Made by a program: the position numbers and the translations under genes. This document shows, piece by piece, positions 1 through 10,718 of a DNA stretch of 64,000 bases; the stretch's first letter is position 1, and the number at the start of each line of letters is the position of its first letter. The DNA lies in NCBI GenBank assembly GCA_018417955.1, contig JACTVC010000001.1, positions 1,798,001-1,862,000 of the forward strand, given 5' to 3'. Source of the DNA: Laccaria trichodermophora. Its lineage: Eukaryota; Basidiomycota; Agaricomycetes; Agaricales; Hydnangiaceae. The notes beneath the pieces are model-generated. The model saw only the letters and a program-made list of their open reading frames with translations, was not told where the DNA came from and made no database searches.

Positions 1-845
1 TTAACTAATCACCGTCTCACACCCACTTCCACCCATCCACTTGTGCACACGTCTGAGAGACAGATGTATTGATGTCGGGGTCGGCATTGTGGATGGGGGA
101 ATAAATAGAAATTTCGAGCCGCTGGGTATTTATCAGACACGCGACACCAAACGGATGCCAAAACGCACTCACAAGATGTCCTCGGCCATAGAATACTCTG
201 CAGAAGGCGCATATATGCGCCGAAAATGGTCACTTAGACGACATGGTACAAGGACAGGAAGTCACTTACCAAAGTTCTGGTAACAGACACACTTCCTTGT
301 ACCCAGTGAGACCAGTCACTTGAACTCCGGAGCCTATAGGCTGACGACTCTGTTCACGTACGTTAACGAGAGGAATGCCAGTGGGCAGAATGGCGCGAAG
401 TGTGAGGAGATGGATTGGGGGAGATGGTGGGGAGGCGGGAAGAAAGAAGGAATAAAGGCAATTTGATAGCGCTCTGAGATATATAGTCGCGCTCAGCTAG
501 TAGAATTTGGGGAAAGAATTTAGAGTCGAGTCCAGAATGATGTCGTTCAATGGAGCAGGTGCAGAAACGTTGCGGGCCGCAGCGGATCATCGCCGATTTT
601 GCCCTTTTCAGCCGATATTCGCACATTCTCGTGGAAACTTGCAGAGCCGGTTTTCACTGGGGATCATGTTCCACCCAGCGCAGCCAACCATTATTACACT
701 TCATCGAAGTCTTGTGAAGCCAACCACGACGAGTGTAGATTTTGCCAAGTGACATGGGAACACCTTCCGGATTGGAAGATAGAAGCGCACAGGCAACGCT
801 TCCCATAAGAATAGATGTTGCCGAGTCCCTGATCATTGGTTGAAA
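1..845. other. No gene recognised
   Basis: Only short overlapping open frames are present, and none resembles a family I know. The segment around 654-905 resembles 3,905-4,180: both carry a shared stretch reading catgttccacccagc, then a shared agaagcgc-caggcaacg block, then a gttgaaatgaagtc block. It is therefore a diverged copy of the sequence in front of the gene at 4,108. Confidence 0.5.
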
Positions 846-903
846 TGAAGTCAAAGAGAGGTGCGACAAGACCGCCATCGACTCGAGTGGAAAGCATAGG
901 GTA
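846..903 (+). pseudogene. Duplicated 5' exon of the 4.1-kb gene family
   Basis: The stretch from ATG at about 846 encodes a short peptide starting MKSKRGATRPPST and ending ESIG, followed by a plausible donor (GTACGTTGG). The exon starting at 4,108 encodes MKSEEDATRPPLT and ends KSTG before an intron starting GTACATTGG. Start codon, length and splice site correspond, so this looks like a paralogous first exon. I could not recognise the following exons of the family downstream, and other gene fragments follow, so I call it a remnant. Confidence 0.45.
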
Positions 904-1426
904 CGTTGGTTCTCCTGTGTTTTAGTTTACTAACCTTATACGTCTTTACAGAATAGGACTTGACGACGCGAACGAACGGTGCCGTGTCGTGGAATCGCCA
1001 ACATACCTTCACTGTCGATGCTCTCTTCCCCCACGATCAACTTCCACCACAGCACACCGACCCGTCCACCAACCCTCAGAACCTTGACTGTCCACTGCGC
1101 AATCTATTCGCATCACTCTGCGTCACTTGACTAAGACATCCTCCATAGCCATTCTCTGCTGGCACGATTCCGAAATCCCAACTTCTGAATGGGAGAGCTG
1201 TTCAAATCTCGATCTCAGGTTACGAGAAGGTCGACCAACCGCCGCTGTGGGGTAGAATAATCCACAAGGGATCGGTTAATGTGTTGCGGACCTCGCTCCC
1301 ATGATGGATCACACTAGGTATGTCTTTTACGAAATGCATTCGACTGCGCCTTAACAGAATCAAGGCGTCTGCACCATCGTCGATTCCTGCGTCCCATTCC
1401 TGCCAGGACGAAGAAGATATACCTCG

Positions 1427-1594
1427 GAATCCTTACCAACTATCCCACCCACAGCTGCGTCCCTCGCAGACGCTAAAGCCGTTGGCTAGACGCTCGAACA
1501 ACTCTTTGACGACGCCAACTTCGTGTTTCTGTTCATGGACTCGAGAGAGAGCTGATGGTTGCCTACAGTCCTCGGAGTTGCCATGGGAAAGGCT
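1427..1594 (+). pseudogene. ATG7-like (E1 ubiquitin-like activating) fragment
   Basis: One plus-strand frame reads ESLPTIPPTAASLADAKAVG, a TAG, TLEQLFDDANFVFLFMDSRES, a TGA, then WLPTVLGVAMGK. The block VFLFMDSRES-stop-WLPTVLG matches the signature of the autophagy E1 enzyme ATG7 (MDSRESRWLPT), where the stop replaces Arg. ATG7 activates Atg8/Atg12 in the cytosol. Only about 55 codons are present, with two in-frame stops, and I find no catalytic cysteine or ATP-binding region nearby, so this is a fragment. The TGA fits a CGA to TGA change. Confidence 0.55.
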
Positions 1595-1763
1595 TCTTCC
1601 ATCCGTCGCTCAATGTCGCCCATATAGCACTCATCGCTGATGACGCGGCCGTTGACAATGCTTACCCCTTTTCTGTAGTCAACGTGTCATGCCTCTAACC
1701 GACTTATCTGGCTCAAGCGGACCATGTGCATCTCCATTGGTTAGGTAGCTGTTAGGGAACACT

Positions 1764-2010
1764 ATGGGTCGTTATCATGTCTTCGTAGGAGATCTGAGCC
1801 CAGAGGTCAACGACGACATATTGGCAATGGCCTTTGATGCGTTTGGCACCGTGTTGGATGCCCGTGTCATGTGGGACAAGAACTCTGGAAAATTTCGCGG
1901 GGATGGCTTCCTTGCCTTCGTAGACAAGATGGACGCGGAGCAGACCATCGCGACCATGAATGGCAAAAGGCTGGGCTCTCGGGAAACGTGTCAATTGGAC
2001 AAATCAACGA
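1764..2010 (+). pseudogene. Pub1/TIA1-type RRM fragment
   Basis: The frame opens MGRYHVFVGDLSPEVND (RNP2, HVFVGDLS) and continues through ARVMWDKNSGKFRGDGFLAF (RNP1-like) to TIATMNGKRLGSR. This is the second RRM of the Pub1/TIA-1 family of nuclear and stress-granule RNA-binding proteins. After LGSR the expected RVNWTNQ is present, but in another frame, which indicates a small deletion near 1,985. The other RRMs are missing and the RNP1 tyrosine position is Asp. It is a broken single-domain fragment. Confidence 0.7.
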
Positions 2011-2108
2011 ATTTCTCGCACAACCACTGCTTCTTCTCGTCGACCAGTTACGAGCATCAGTGCACTTGCCCCTTCGGGTTCTAAATCTTCACTTCATGAC
2101 TCGCTACT

Positions 2109-2734
2109 TTGTTAGGTGAATCAAGAAATGATAGACCCTTCATCGATGGGGGCTTCCTAGAGGGATTGGAGGCCCTGGATTACAGTCCTGATTTCACCAA
2201 GTCGTGGAGCAGTGGCCCTTCGGAAAGGCCTTTTGGCAGTCTCCTCTCAGATTCTGTATATAGCACCTTTCCCCCCGACACCCTGCCTCATCACAAGACG
2301 CACCCCTCGAAAGGGCTTTTTGGCGCCTTCCTTCCAGATACTGAAGATATCACCTTCATCCCCGACACTCGCAGTACGGTTGCGTCGGCGACAAGGATAG
2401 AGGCAAGTCAGGCAAGGAGGACCAGGTCGGCGAGATTTTCTTGCATGTTATGCGCCCAAACCTTCACCACAAATGCCAACATAAGGAGTAAGCTCTCTTC
2501 TGCAGACGTTGTTGCGCATGACCTTATCACTATATTCCAGACCATGTCAAAGTTCACCAGGGCATCAAGGACCACCATTGTCGTTGCTTGAGAGGATTTA
2601 CTACTCCGGCTGCTCTCCGGAGACATCTTAAAACTTGTAAAGCGCCGCCGGAACCTATGCAACAACCAAACCGACATGAAGATGATTCAGTCAAGGAAAT
2701 CGAAAGATCTACGTCTCAGCGTGGGGACGACTAG
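2109..2734 (+). CDS. C2H2 zinc-finger protein, 5' end missing
   Basis: Removing a 53-bp intron (2,488-2,540, GTAAGC...TTCCAG) gives one frame with two adjacent fingers. The first is CMLCAQTFTTNANIRNHVKVH, a regular C-x2-C-x12-H-x3-H finger spanning the splice site. The second is HCRCLRGFTTPAALRRHLKTC, which has only one residue between its first two cysteines and ends H-x3-C, so it may not fold normally. The upstream half is Ser/Pro-rich with a repeated PSERPFGSLLSD / PSKGLFGAFLPD-type unit. There is no in-frame ATG before the first finger, so a 5' exon is missing or the gene is truncated. The frame ends at TAG 2,732-2,734. It is probably a DNA-binding protein, function unknown. Confidence 0.5.
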
Positions 2735-4107
2735 GCTCAGGAGGATGTTTCCAGCGAGTTGCAGGACAATTCCCTCTATCTTCCCATCTGCTTTGCTCTC
2801 TCCCTCCACACGTCCCGTGGAGGCTTCTTCAACCCTTCCAACGTCCATCGCTCATTATAGTATCCAAGGTTCTCTCGACCCCATGCTGTTGTCATTGGCC
2901 CTCTCAGGAGCTCGCCACCCTCGCCTCAGAACCTCATGCACATGCCTCATCTTTTGTTCAACGGTGGTCCGGGCCTCGTTCGTAACATCTGAATCGCTTC
3001 CTCCGAGTCGCAATCTAAGTTCAAAGCGCATATATAGGCATAAAGGCTCACCACTACGTGTCCCTGTCAGCCTGTCAGAGTATGAATTCATGTACCTACA
3101 TAGATGGTTAATGTTAGATGTGCGGGTGGAGGAGGTACATTGGCATTCTCGCGACCATTGTCTTAGAGCATTACATGCAGGCTTTACAGCTGACAATCCA
3201 AGGAAATGTATGTCGACAGCCATCGATAGTGCGCAGGTGGGGACAACGCGTGAAATCCATAGTGATTATATTATTACATACATTCGAAGACCATATTTCC
3301 TTCCTTCATTCTTTGCCTCTCTTTCTCGCCTACGTATTCTTTTTCATATCTCTGCCTGCTGGCAGAAGATACATCGGAAAAGGAGGAAGACCGAAATGGC
3401 CAGAGGGCGCACGTATGCATTAACTTGTATGGCATACGCCCTGGAAGAGTTAGGGGATTCCAACGTCAGGTGGATAGGCTAGTGATGATCAAGTGATGAT
3501 CGTATAGGTCCAACGTAGGTGAGGCACGGTGTCGTCTATATCCTCCAAGGCGATCTTTTGGCTGAAGGCATCCGTATCTCCACCGTGAATAGAAGTCGCG
3601 CTTTTGAAATGGTAACTGGATTCGTTAACCCAGCGCCAGGGCTCAACAATTGGAGGAATCGCTAATTTCCCAAGGAGACGACCGTTCATATCTGGAAAAC
3701 CGACGCTGTTTCAGGGAAGATTGAGGCAAGTTAGCCTGGGATCGAAAGCTACTCAAGCTCACTGGCACTTGAGCAAATTCCAACTTCCAAATACGCACCA
3801 CAAGCACCCTGTCCAATCCCAACTTTCCTACCAAATCTACGACTCCCCTTGGATTCTTCTCAGACTCTTGTTTTGCTGAGGATGATATCGAAACACAGAG
3901 GATCATGCATCATGTTCCACCCAGCACAATCATTATATGACCCGAAGGCTCATGGGGACCAACTGCCGTCAGTTACGATGGGGGGTGAGTGTAGATTTGG
4001 CCAGGTGACAGGAGTCTTTCGGATTACTTATCATTTGATAGAAGCGCCCAGGCAACGTGTTGAAGAATCGGCGTCTACGAGTCTTGAAAGCTCGACCATT
4101 GATTGAA
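2735..4107. other. No gene recognised
   Basis: Open frames up to 268 codons cross this stretch, but none shows a recognisable domain, and the longest overlaps the zinc-finger gene out of frame. The part from about 3,905 to 4,107 is a diverged copy of 654-845 and leads directly into the gene starting at 4,108, so it may hold its promoter. Confidence 0.5.
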
Positions 4108-6014
4108 ATGAAGTCAGAGGAAGATGCGACAAGACCACCACTGACTCAAGTGAAAAGCACAGGGTACATTGGTTCTCAGCATGTAACCCAGTGTTGTGTT
4201 CTGAATACGTCAATTAGGGCCTCCGTCTTCTGTGGCGCTTCATCGTCAAGTGTGCATGGCGGGGAGATCAACAACACGCAGGGGGACCAAATCAATGGCA
4301 CAATCATTATTACCGCGCACGAAGTGCACCTAGATATGAGATCTAACCCGGACGCGTCGCGAGCGACCTCAGCCGCCTTAAATCAGAGCAATACGTCGGA
4401 ATCGGCTGGAGGTTCGCCGTATGATGCCAGCACTTCATCCACCTCAGATCGAGAACAAAGTTGTATTCTTTACAGATTCTTTGGGTTCAATGCTTACTCT
4501 TGGGTTATCCCGTTCAGGTCTTAGCAGCAGTAATGCAACTTTCAAAGTAGACGAAATGGAGGTCTGTCTGTTATCTTCTCAGACTGACCTATGCTGACGC
4601 ACAGCAGTCTCCACCCACAGAGGGGAATACCCTTGCAGAAGAGCCTAGAAACTCCGTCTACCAGCGTCACATGTGCCTCAAGAAGCATGGTTTTCCTCTT
4701 TGGATACCTCAGCCCAACATGGCACTTCCTCCCTCATATCAACAACAAGGTGTCACCATTGGCGATGTTGGAATTTTCACTCCAGATGGTGGCTTCGACT
4801 TCCTTTTCAATGTCTGTTTGCCCGCTGGGCACCTAAGTAACCCTGAAGCACTTCCCGAAGGCTTTGTTCCCCTTGAGCTGAAACCAACCGATGTTCGCAA
4901 ATTCCCTGCTCATTCTCCGCGCAGCCATTTCACTAGTCCGTCTGTAAAAGGGCGAGAGTAAGTCGCTGATCCCTTCCACATCTCGGGTTTACTAACGAAG
5001 GTTGTACTACTACAGGGCATCGTTTGAATGCTCCGGTTCTGACGGCGCTATTCTGTCAATGCCTCAAGAAACATATCACGAAGATCTGAAAAATTTTAGG
5101 AAATTTAGGAATTATGCAATGATTCACGCTGAAAGCTGGTATGTGTACGTCAAAGGGCCTTGCGGTGAAGAAATTGGCAATGGGGAACTTCACTTGGTCA
5201 CGGGCTGTGACAAGACAACCTCGTGGGGAATTGCAACCTACTCGCATCTCCCGTCGAAACGTCCTGAAGGCAATGTGTCTCTCTTGCAGTTCAACCCTTC
5301 TGGTAACGGAAATTCTGCATATGCAACGTATGAATGGGATTATGAAGGCGCAGCAGAGGCGAAGTTCGGTCCTGAACGGGGGCAGTTAATGAATTTGGGG
5401 GTCACCGACTCCGTCCCCCCACAGAATCAGTGTACCTTCATCCGGTCGCTTACCCCTGCTTTCGGTGATGCTGACTGGAAGAATATTGAATTGAAGGTAG
5501 AGTCTTCAATGAAGGATCAAGCGTCGGCGGGATCCCCCAAGAGCTCTTTCCCTTCAGTTCTACGTGCCACGGGTTTTCTTTCAGGTACGCTGTCTCCTGC
5601 GTCTCCCCATTGCGGGTACTTTCACTCACATCATTTGCAACAAGGTGGCATCGGTTTGTTGTGTGGTCATAGTCGCGGGGATAGCTCCGAAGTGGCTGGT
5701 CCAATGACCCCTGCACAGGTCGGCGCTTCTGGTTGTATCATACCCCTTTTCAGATGTTTACTATCGTTTTTACTATCTTGAAGACTACAGCAGCTCACCC
5801 CGCAGCCTATGTCATTGACATGATGCTTCGAAAGGTGCCACTTATCATTACATGCAAACTCAAAACTTGACACTAATCAGTCCTTGAAATTTCATAGTGC
5901 CCTAAAGCAAAGGTTGTCGTCGTCCATGATAGTGACTGGTGCTCTGTGATTCGAGACTCAGTGAGCCGTGAACTTCATTACTTGACCTCAAGTGTAAAGC
6001 GGATGATAGGATGT
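4108..6014 (+). CDS. Agaricomycete-specific uncharacterised protein
   Basis: Likely exons are 4,108-4,163, 4,218-4,459, 4,518-4,561, 4,605-4,957 and 5,016-5,584, then less certain exons to a stop at about 6,014. The joined product has an Asn-rich start (GGEINNTQGDQING), then YQRHMCLKKHGFPLW, IGDVGIFTPDGGFDFLFNVC, a block around FECSGSDGAILSMP and SWYVYVKGPCGEE, LVTGCDKTTSWGIATY, QNQCTFIRSL, and finally a block AKVVVVHDSDWCSVIRDS. This order matches a family widespread as hypothetical proteins in mushroom genomes; no function is known to me. The C-terminus seems shorter than usual and its stop lies about 8 bp before the ATG of the next gene, so the 3' gene model is uncertain. Exons after 5,584 are my reconstruction. 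Confidence 0.6.
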
Positions 6015-6021
6015 TGATTGG

Positions 6022-9000
6022 ATGAGTACAGCTCAAGACCTTCCACATCGGATTCAAGAGGCATTTGATATCATTGAAGATAAGGATGGTGAGGTTGACT
6101 CAACACGGTGTTGTCAAGGATTCAACATTTTCTCCCCAGGTACCGCCTACCTAGAAGAGAAAACAAGGCCGTCTCAACACCTCAGTACATCATCTGACGT
6201 CTTTGTCAAATCAGAGGTCGAGGATCTCCCTCTCTTCGAGGATCGAAAACCAGGGCCTTCGCAACTTTTCCATTCTTTCGATTCAGACATGCAAGTTGAC
6301 TCTCCTTGGTCCAAGAAAATAGTTGACAATGGAGATGGTGACATCAAACCCAAAAAATATGATGATTCTAGTGAGGTGGGTATTTGGATGGCTCTGCTGT
6401 TCTGGTTGAGTTTGATGACCATTGATGCTTTTAGAATGACGATGATTTGGGTAACAAAGAGCACTCTCTATCCAGAGATCGAAAAGCTGGGCCTTCACAA
6501 CTTTTCGAGATATCGAACTTGAAAGTTGACTCTCCTCAGACATTCAAAAAGTTAATTGACGATTGGGATGATATCAAACCTCACAAACATTATGATTCCG
6601 ATGAGGCGAGTATCCAGATGGTCCACCTTCGCTGAGTAACCATAGCCATTTTCAGGATGATGATGAATTGGGCGACGAAGATAATCTTGAGCCGGATGCT
6701 GCCTTCCTGGAGTTCATTCTTCATCGAATCCAACAAGTGAAGAATGATGCTTCTTTTGAAAAGCCGTCTTCCCCCCCGCGGTCCATCAAGAGGCTGGTTA
6801 ATGACTGCGGCGAAAACTACAGTTCTAGTTTCAGTAAGGTGAAAATTCGTATTGTTACGTCCGTCCAGTAATTCTTCCGACTAACTCACTAATCAGGCAC
6901 CGCTCGGCATTGACACGATTGATGAAGACAGTCCCTGGTCGGACGCCTTCTCAGAATACATTTCACTGCAAATCCAGAAACTGAAGAACAACTCCTATGA
7001 CGACAAAATCAAAATGGATCGTGATTCTAGCTGGGTAAGCTCCTGGTTAAGTTACTTCATTCAGTGATTCACGGACTTGCTCCACGTCCAGGAACATTCC
7101 AAACTTGACAAGAATGATTTAGACAACAAACATCGCATCATGCTAAATGACATCGTCAAGATCATGCTCCAGCGACCGGAGCATAGCATCAACTCCTTCG
7201 GACACTTCTCCCTTCCTGGATATGTCAAAGAGTCGACTGACGATGGTGGTGGTGGTGCCAAACTTGACTTGTTTGATGTTTCTGGTGATGCGGACCCAAT
7301 TTCTTTGAAGGGAAAGTTCGTTCGCACAGATCGCAAACTTCACAATCAAGCGCCCCCTAACGACGAAGATTATACGATGTCAGATGCTGCTCTTCCCGAG
7401 CCCTCCCAACCTTACGAACAAGAGCATTCCACTTCTCCACCGAATCCGCCTCAAGCTGTGACGTCCCGGTCACTTGTCGATGGCCTTCAACGCAAGGGGA
7501 AAAGATTTTCCAAGGAGGCTACTGACTACCTGAAGACCTGGTTGCATAGTCACAGTGATAATCTTTATCCAAGCAAGGACGAGAAGATGCAATTGTGTCT
7601 TGCAACAGGCCTGAGTATGACCCAAATATCAGGGTGGATGGTTAAAGTCAGTCACAAGAATGCTTACTACTAGGAATCTTTCACTAATATTGCTTTGCAG
7701 GCAAGACGTCGACACAGGGCGATGAGGGGAGGAGAAGTGGACCGCACACAGGATAGTCGTGATCCTAAGCGGCTGAAGAGGGGGGATGATGAGTCTGGTG
7801 AGTCTTTTTTTTCGTGACCTACATGCCGAATTTATCTTCAATTAACGTGGTGTCTGTAGTTGAGGACATCATGATGCAACCTGTTCCTTTAGAGAATACG
7901 GAAAAAGGTTGTGACTGGGTTGTGTTGTATAACCCCGAAGTCAAAAAAATGCTTGATATTAGCCTTGTCCATACGTTTATTCATAAGAGGCGAGTAGTTT
8001 TACAAAGACACCCTTGTTGTTTTTGAATTTTCTTGAATAGCGTGGTTTGTTCTGTCCATTTTTCGGCAGATGGCCGATATCTAGCAACGGGGTGCGATCG
8101 CACAGCGCAGATATTCGACACGACGACTGGAGAGAAGGTTTGGTAAGTTCTTATCGAAGAAGCAATGGGGTGTTGTTGACCCTTTGCAATGCTCAGCGTT
8201 TTAGTACATGACAGTGTTGTAGAGCGAGAAAACTTCTACATTCGCTGTGTACGGTTCAGTCCTGATGGTAAACTGCTCGCCACAGCAGCCGAAGACACAC
8301 GAGTTAGGGTTTGTCACTCAACAGTACATTCAAGGCGCAGACTTACGTCCATTATAGATATGGGACATTGCGAAGCGGCAGATTCAACAGGTTTTCGATG
8401 GGCACCGGAAAGAACTTTACTCTCTCGACTTTTCACGAGATGGACGTCTCATGATCTCTGGCTCAGGCGACGACACAATTCGAATTTGGGACTTGTACGG
8501 TAAGTCCCACAAGGTACTTACCATCAGTCGCAACGACAATTCCGAGGATATCGGCATTACGTCGGTGACTATCTCTCCAGACGCAACCCTAGTAGCTGCA
8601 GGCAACTTGGACACCATTGTTCGTGTATGGGACATTGCGACGGGAACCCTGCTTGAGCAGCTACAAGGCTACGAAGATAGCATATACAGCGTGGCGTTCA
8701 CATCTGATGGAAAAGGCCTGGTAAGCGGGAGTCTGGACAAGTCCGTGAAATGTTGGGACGTCAGTGTACTTGCCGGAGGGAGTGCCAACAACAAGCCAGA
8801 GGGTGTGATATCCATACCCACCTTGTCAGGGCCATCTAGCTCCAGTGACAGGTCGGTAGTGCCGTGTGCGGTGGATTTTGTGGGCCACAAGGTGGGAATG
8901 AATGACTTTCAAAACGATCCAACGTTCATATTACATACAGGACTACGTTCTGTCCGTTTCTGTGACACCTGACAGTAGGTGGATAGCGTCGGGCTCGAAG

Positions 9001-9272
9001 GACTGCTCCGTCCATTTCTGGGATGCCCAAAATGGATCTCTCCAATTCGCACTTGATGGTCATAAAAATTCAGGTCTGTTCTTTTACCTTGTGACTCAAC
9101 AATCTTCCTAATCACATCACCACTACTAGTCATTTCCGTTGATCTGAGTTTAACTGGAGGATTGCTCGCCACAGGCAGTGGCGATTACTCTGCTCGAATT
9201 TGTATGTATGCTTTTGCAAACCCTCTGTAAACAAGCTGACTGTGGACGACAGGGAAATATACAACCATTTGA
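6022..9272 (+). CDS. Homeodomain-Tup1-like WD40 fusion protein
   Basis: Thirteen exons (6,022-6,375; 6,435-6,605; 6,656-6,838; 6,897-7,034; 7,092-7,646; 7,701-7,797; 7,860-7,989; 8,041-8,142; 8,197-8,308; 8,358-8,891; 8,941-9,073; 9,130-9,201; 9,253-9,272) join in frame to 866 codons. Residues 1-400 are acidic and low in known domains, with a duplicated exon-sized module ([10 protein letters not shown] / [10 protein letters not shown]). A TALE/KN-type homeodomain lies near residues 415-475 ([28 protein letters not shown]). From about residue 510 comes the Tup1 lead-in ([15 protein letters not shown]) and seven WD40 blades ending ARIWKYTTI, the usual Tup1 C-terminus. The Tup1 N-terminal tetramerisation region is absent. 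Tup1 is a nuclear corepressor normally brought to DNA by other factors; here the DNA-binding domain may be in the same chain. Two introns use GC donors (6,606 and 7,990). Confidence 0.75.
7798..7859 (+). other. Intron joining the homeodomain and WD40 halves
   Basis: The 62-bp intron starts GTGAGT and ends TGTCTGTAG. Splicing is phase 1 and keeps both halves in one frame. If retained, the frame ends at TGA 7,815-7,817, giving a homeodomain-only protein. An ATG pair just after the acceptor could also start a WD40-only protein. No space for a separate promoter exists unless it lies inside coding sequence. Confidence 0.65.
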
Positions 9273-10251
9273 GCTTCCCGTACTAGTCCTACTCAATTTC
9301 GAGTTATGCGAGCTAAGTTATTTTACAAAGACCATATGCTACCATACCTGGACTTTACGTAAGGAATTGTTCTTATACAGGTTTTTTTGTCACACTATTC
9401 TTTGAGAGCTATAGACAAACAGTACCAAACAGATGTCAACTCATCTGCTAATTTACTAGGCTTGTGACCAGCCATTTCTTATTCAAGAAACGGCTGGGAC
9501 AAATGAACATTTGGCAGGGTCACGCTTGTGTGACGTGGGACTTAGTGAAATTTCACAGTTCAAATGTTCACATGCACAGTACAACCACAATGACAGCATG
9601 ACTCGACCACTACTCACCCTTCCCCTGAGTCTTCATCACAACCAAGGGGTTCTTTCTAAAACCTTCCATCCTCTCAATCTTGTTTAAAGCCTCCCTCTGG
9701 CTCTCTTGTGACACTCTCACCCAGCACTGCTTTTGCCAATGTCTTCAACTGGCATTGCTGCTGGATTTTTGAGGGGTGGACCCAGATTAGTTGGGGGTTT
9801 GAGAGTTGCAGGCCCTGGCCACAGGTTAGCTGGGGGTTTGAGAGTTGCTGGAGCTGGCAGCTCAGATGGTGGCCAGAACACAGTAGGTGGTGATTTTTTG
9901 CCTTCAGTACAGTCCACACATGTATCCTTGCACAATAATGAATTGGAATTGGGATTGCGCAGACTGGTGTCAGGTTTTCCAAAATGCATCGAGAGAGGAC
10001 CTAGTAGATCCACAATATTTGCATGAAACAGTCCTGGATTCCCTGCACTCCCAAACATTGCATCGATTCCACTTTCATGGCCACTTCAGATTGGTTCAAG
10101 AGCACATAATTGAGTGATGGACAGCTGGTCACCCACGAGTACATGCTCTGCAGCTCTGTGGTGAGCCCTATTGAGGGTTTCGTAGGTTTAGAACATGCAC
10201 TTGGTAGGGGATGGGCTAGCCGCAGTCCTCAATCCTTGCAAGGTGTTGAAA
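9273..10251. other. No gene recognised
   Basis: Holds the 3' flank of the homeodomain-Tup1 gene, a small hairpin near 9,471-9,496 (AGCCATTTCTT and AAGAAACGGCT around a 4-base loop) and two tandem copies of a GGGGGTTTGAGAGTTGC unit at about 9,795-9,850. Open frames here are Pro/Leu-rich and unconvincing. Confidence 0.4.
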
Positions 10252-10256
10252 AAAAT
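10252..10256. repeat. Target duplication of Gypsy-1, left copy
   Basis: AAAAT here matches AAAAT at 27,913-27,917 on the far side of the element. The 5-bp length is normal for Ty3/Gypsy integration, so both LTRs belong to one insertion. Confidence 0.8.
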
Positions 10257-10702
10257 TGTGAACCGCTACTTAGAGTAGGATCCACTAGGGTAGCGGGAAA
10301 GCCGTTGTGGAACTGGCGAGCAAAGGTGTAAGGACCCACTCCGTGGTTGCGGATCGAGGCTCACGCTCGGAGACGAAGAACGTGACAGTCCAACGTAACT
10401 CGTGTTCCGACTTCCGGGTGCAGTCCCATGGAAGTTGTGTGTTGAGATCCGTCTTAACTTCTAGACTACTCAAGGTTTGCCGACTTCAGCCCTTGGTAAG
10501 GCTTTAGGAGTCAAACTCGTAGAGTTGGTATAGATGTAAAAGAGATAAAATTCCCCTCGTGTTGAACACGAGGTACAAATACAATGTACAAAGTATATGA
10601 CGTAATACAAAAGTAAGGTAAGCATATATGAGATGTGCGCATGCACTGTAAGTGGGCAAAGGTGGAAAGTAACGATGTACGGGGTAGGACTAACCTGTTA
10701 CA
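10257..10702 (-). repeat. Gypsy-1 3' LTR
   Basis: 446 bp, beginning TGTAACAGG and ending GTTCACA when read on the minus strand, so bounded by TG...CA. It matches 27,467-27,912 except for nine transitions, every one at a CpG. Confidence 0.9.
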
Positions 10703-10718
10703 AAGCCCCCCACTTTCC
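10703..10718 (-). other. Gypsy-1 polypurine tract
   Basis: On the minus strand GGAAAGTGGGGGGCTT directly precedes the 3' LTR. This is the expected place and composition for the plus-strand primer of LTR retrotransposon reverse transcription. Confidence 0.75.

Noticed and set aside
2676..3482. 268-codon frame on the plus strand
   Set aside because: It overlaps the zinc-finger gene in another frame, has no recognisable domain and shows random-looking composition.
9674..10058. Pro/Leu-rich minus-strand frames
   Set aside because: They derive from two short tandem repeats and have no plausible start or domain.
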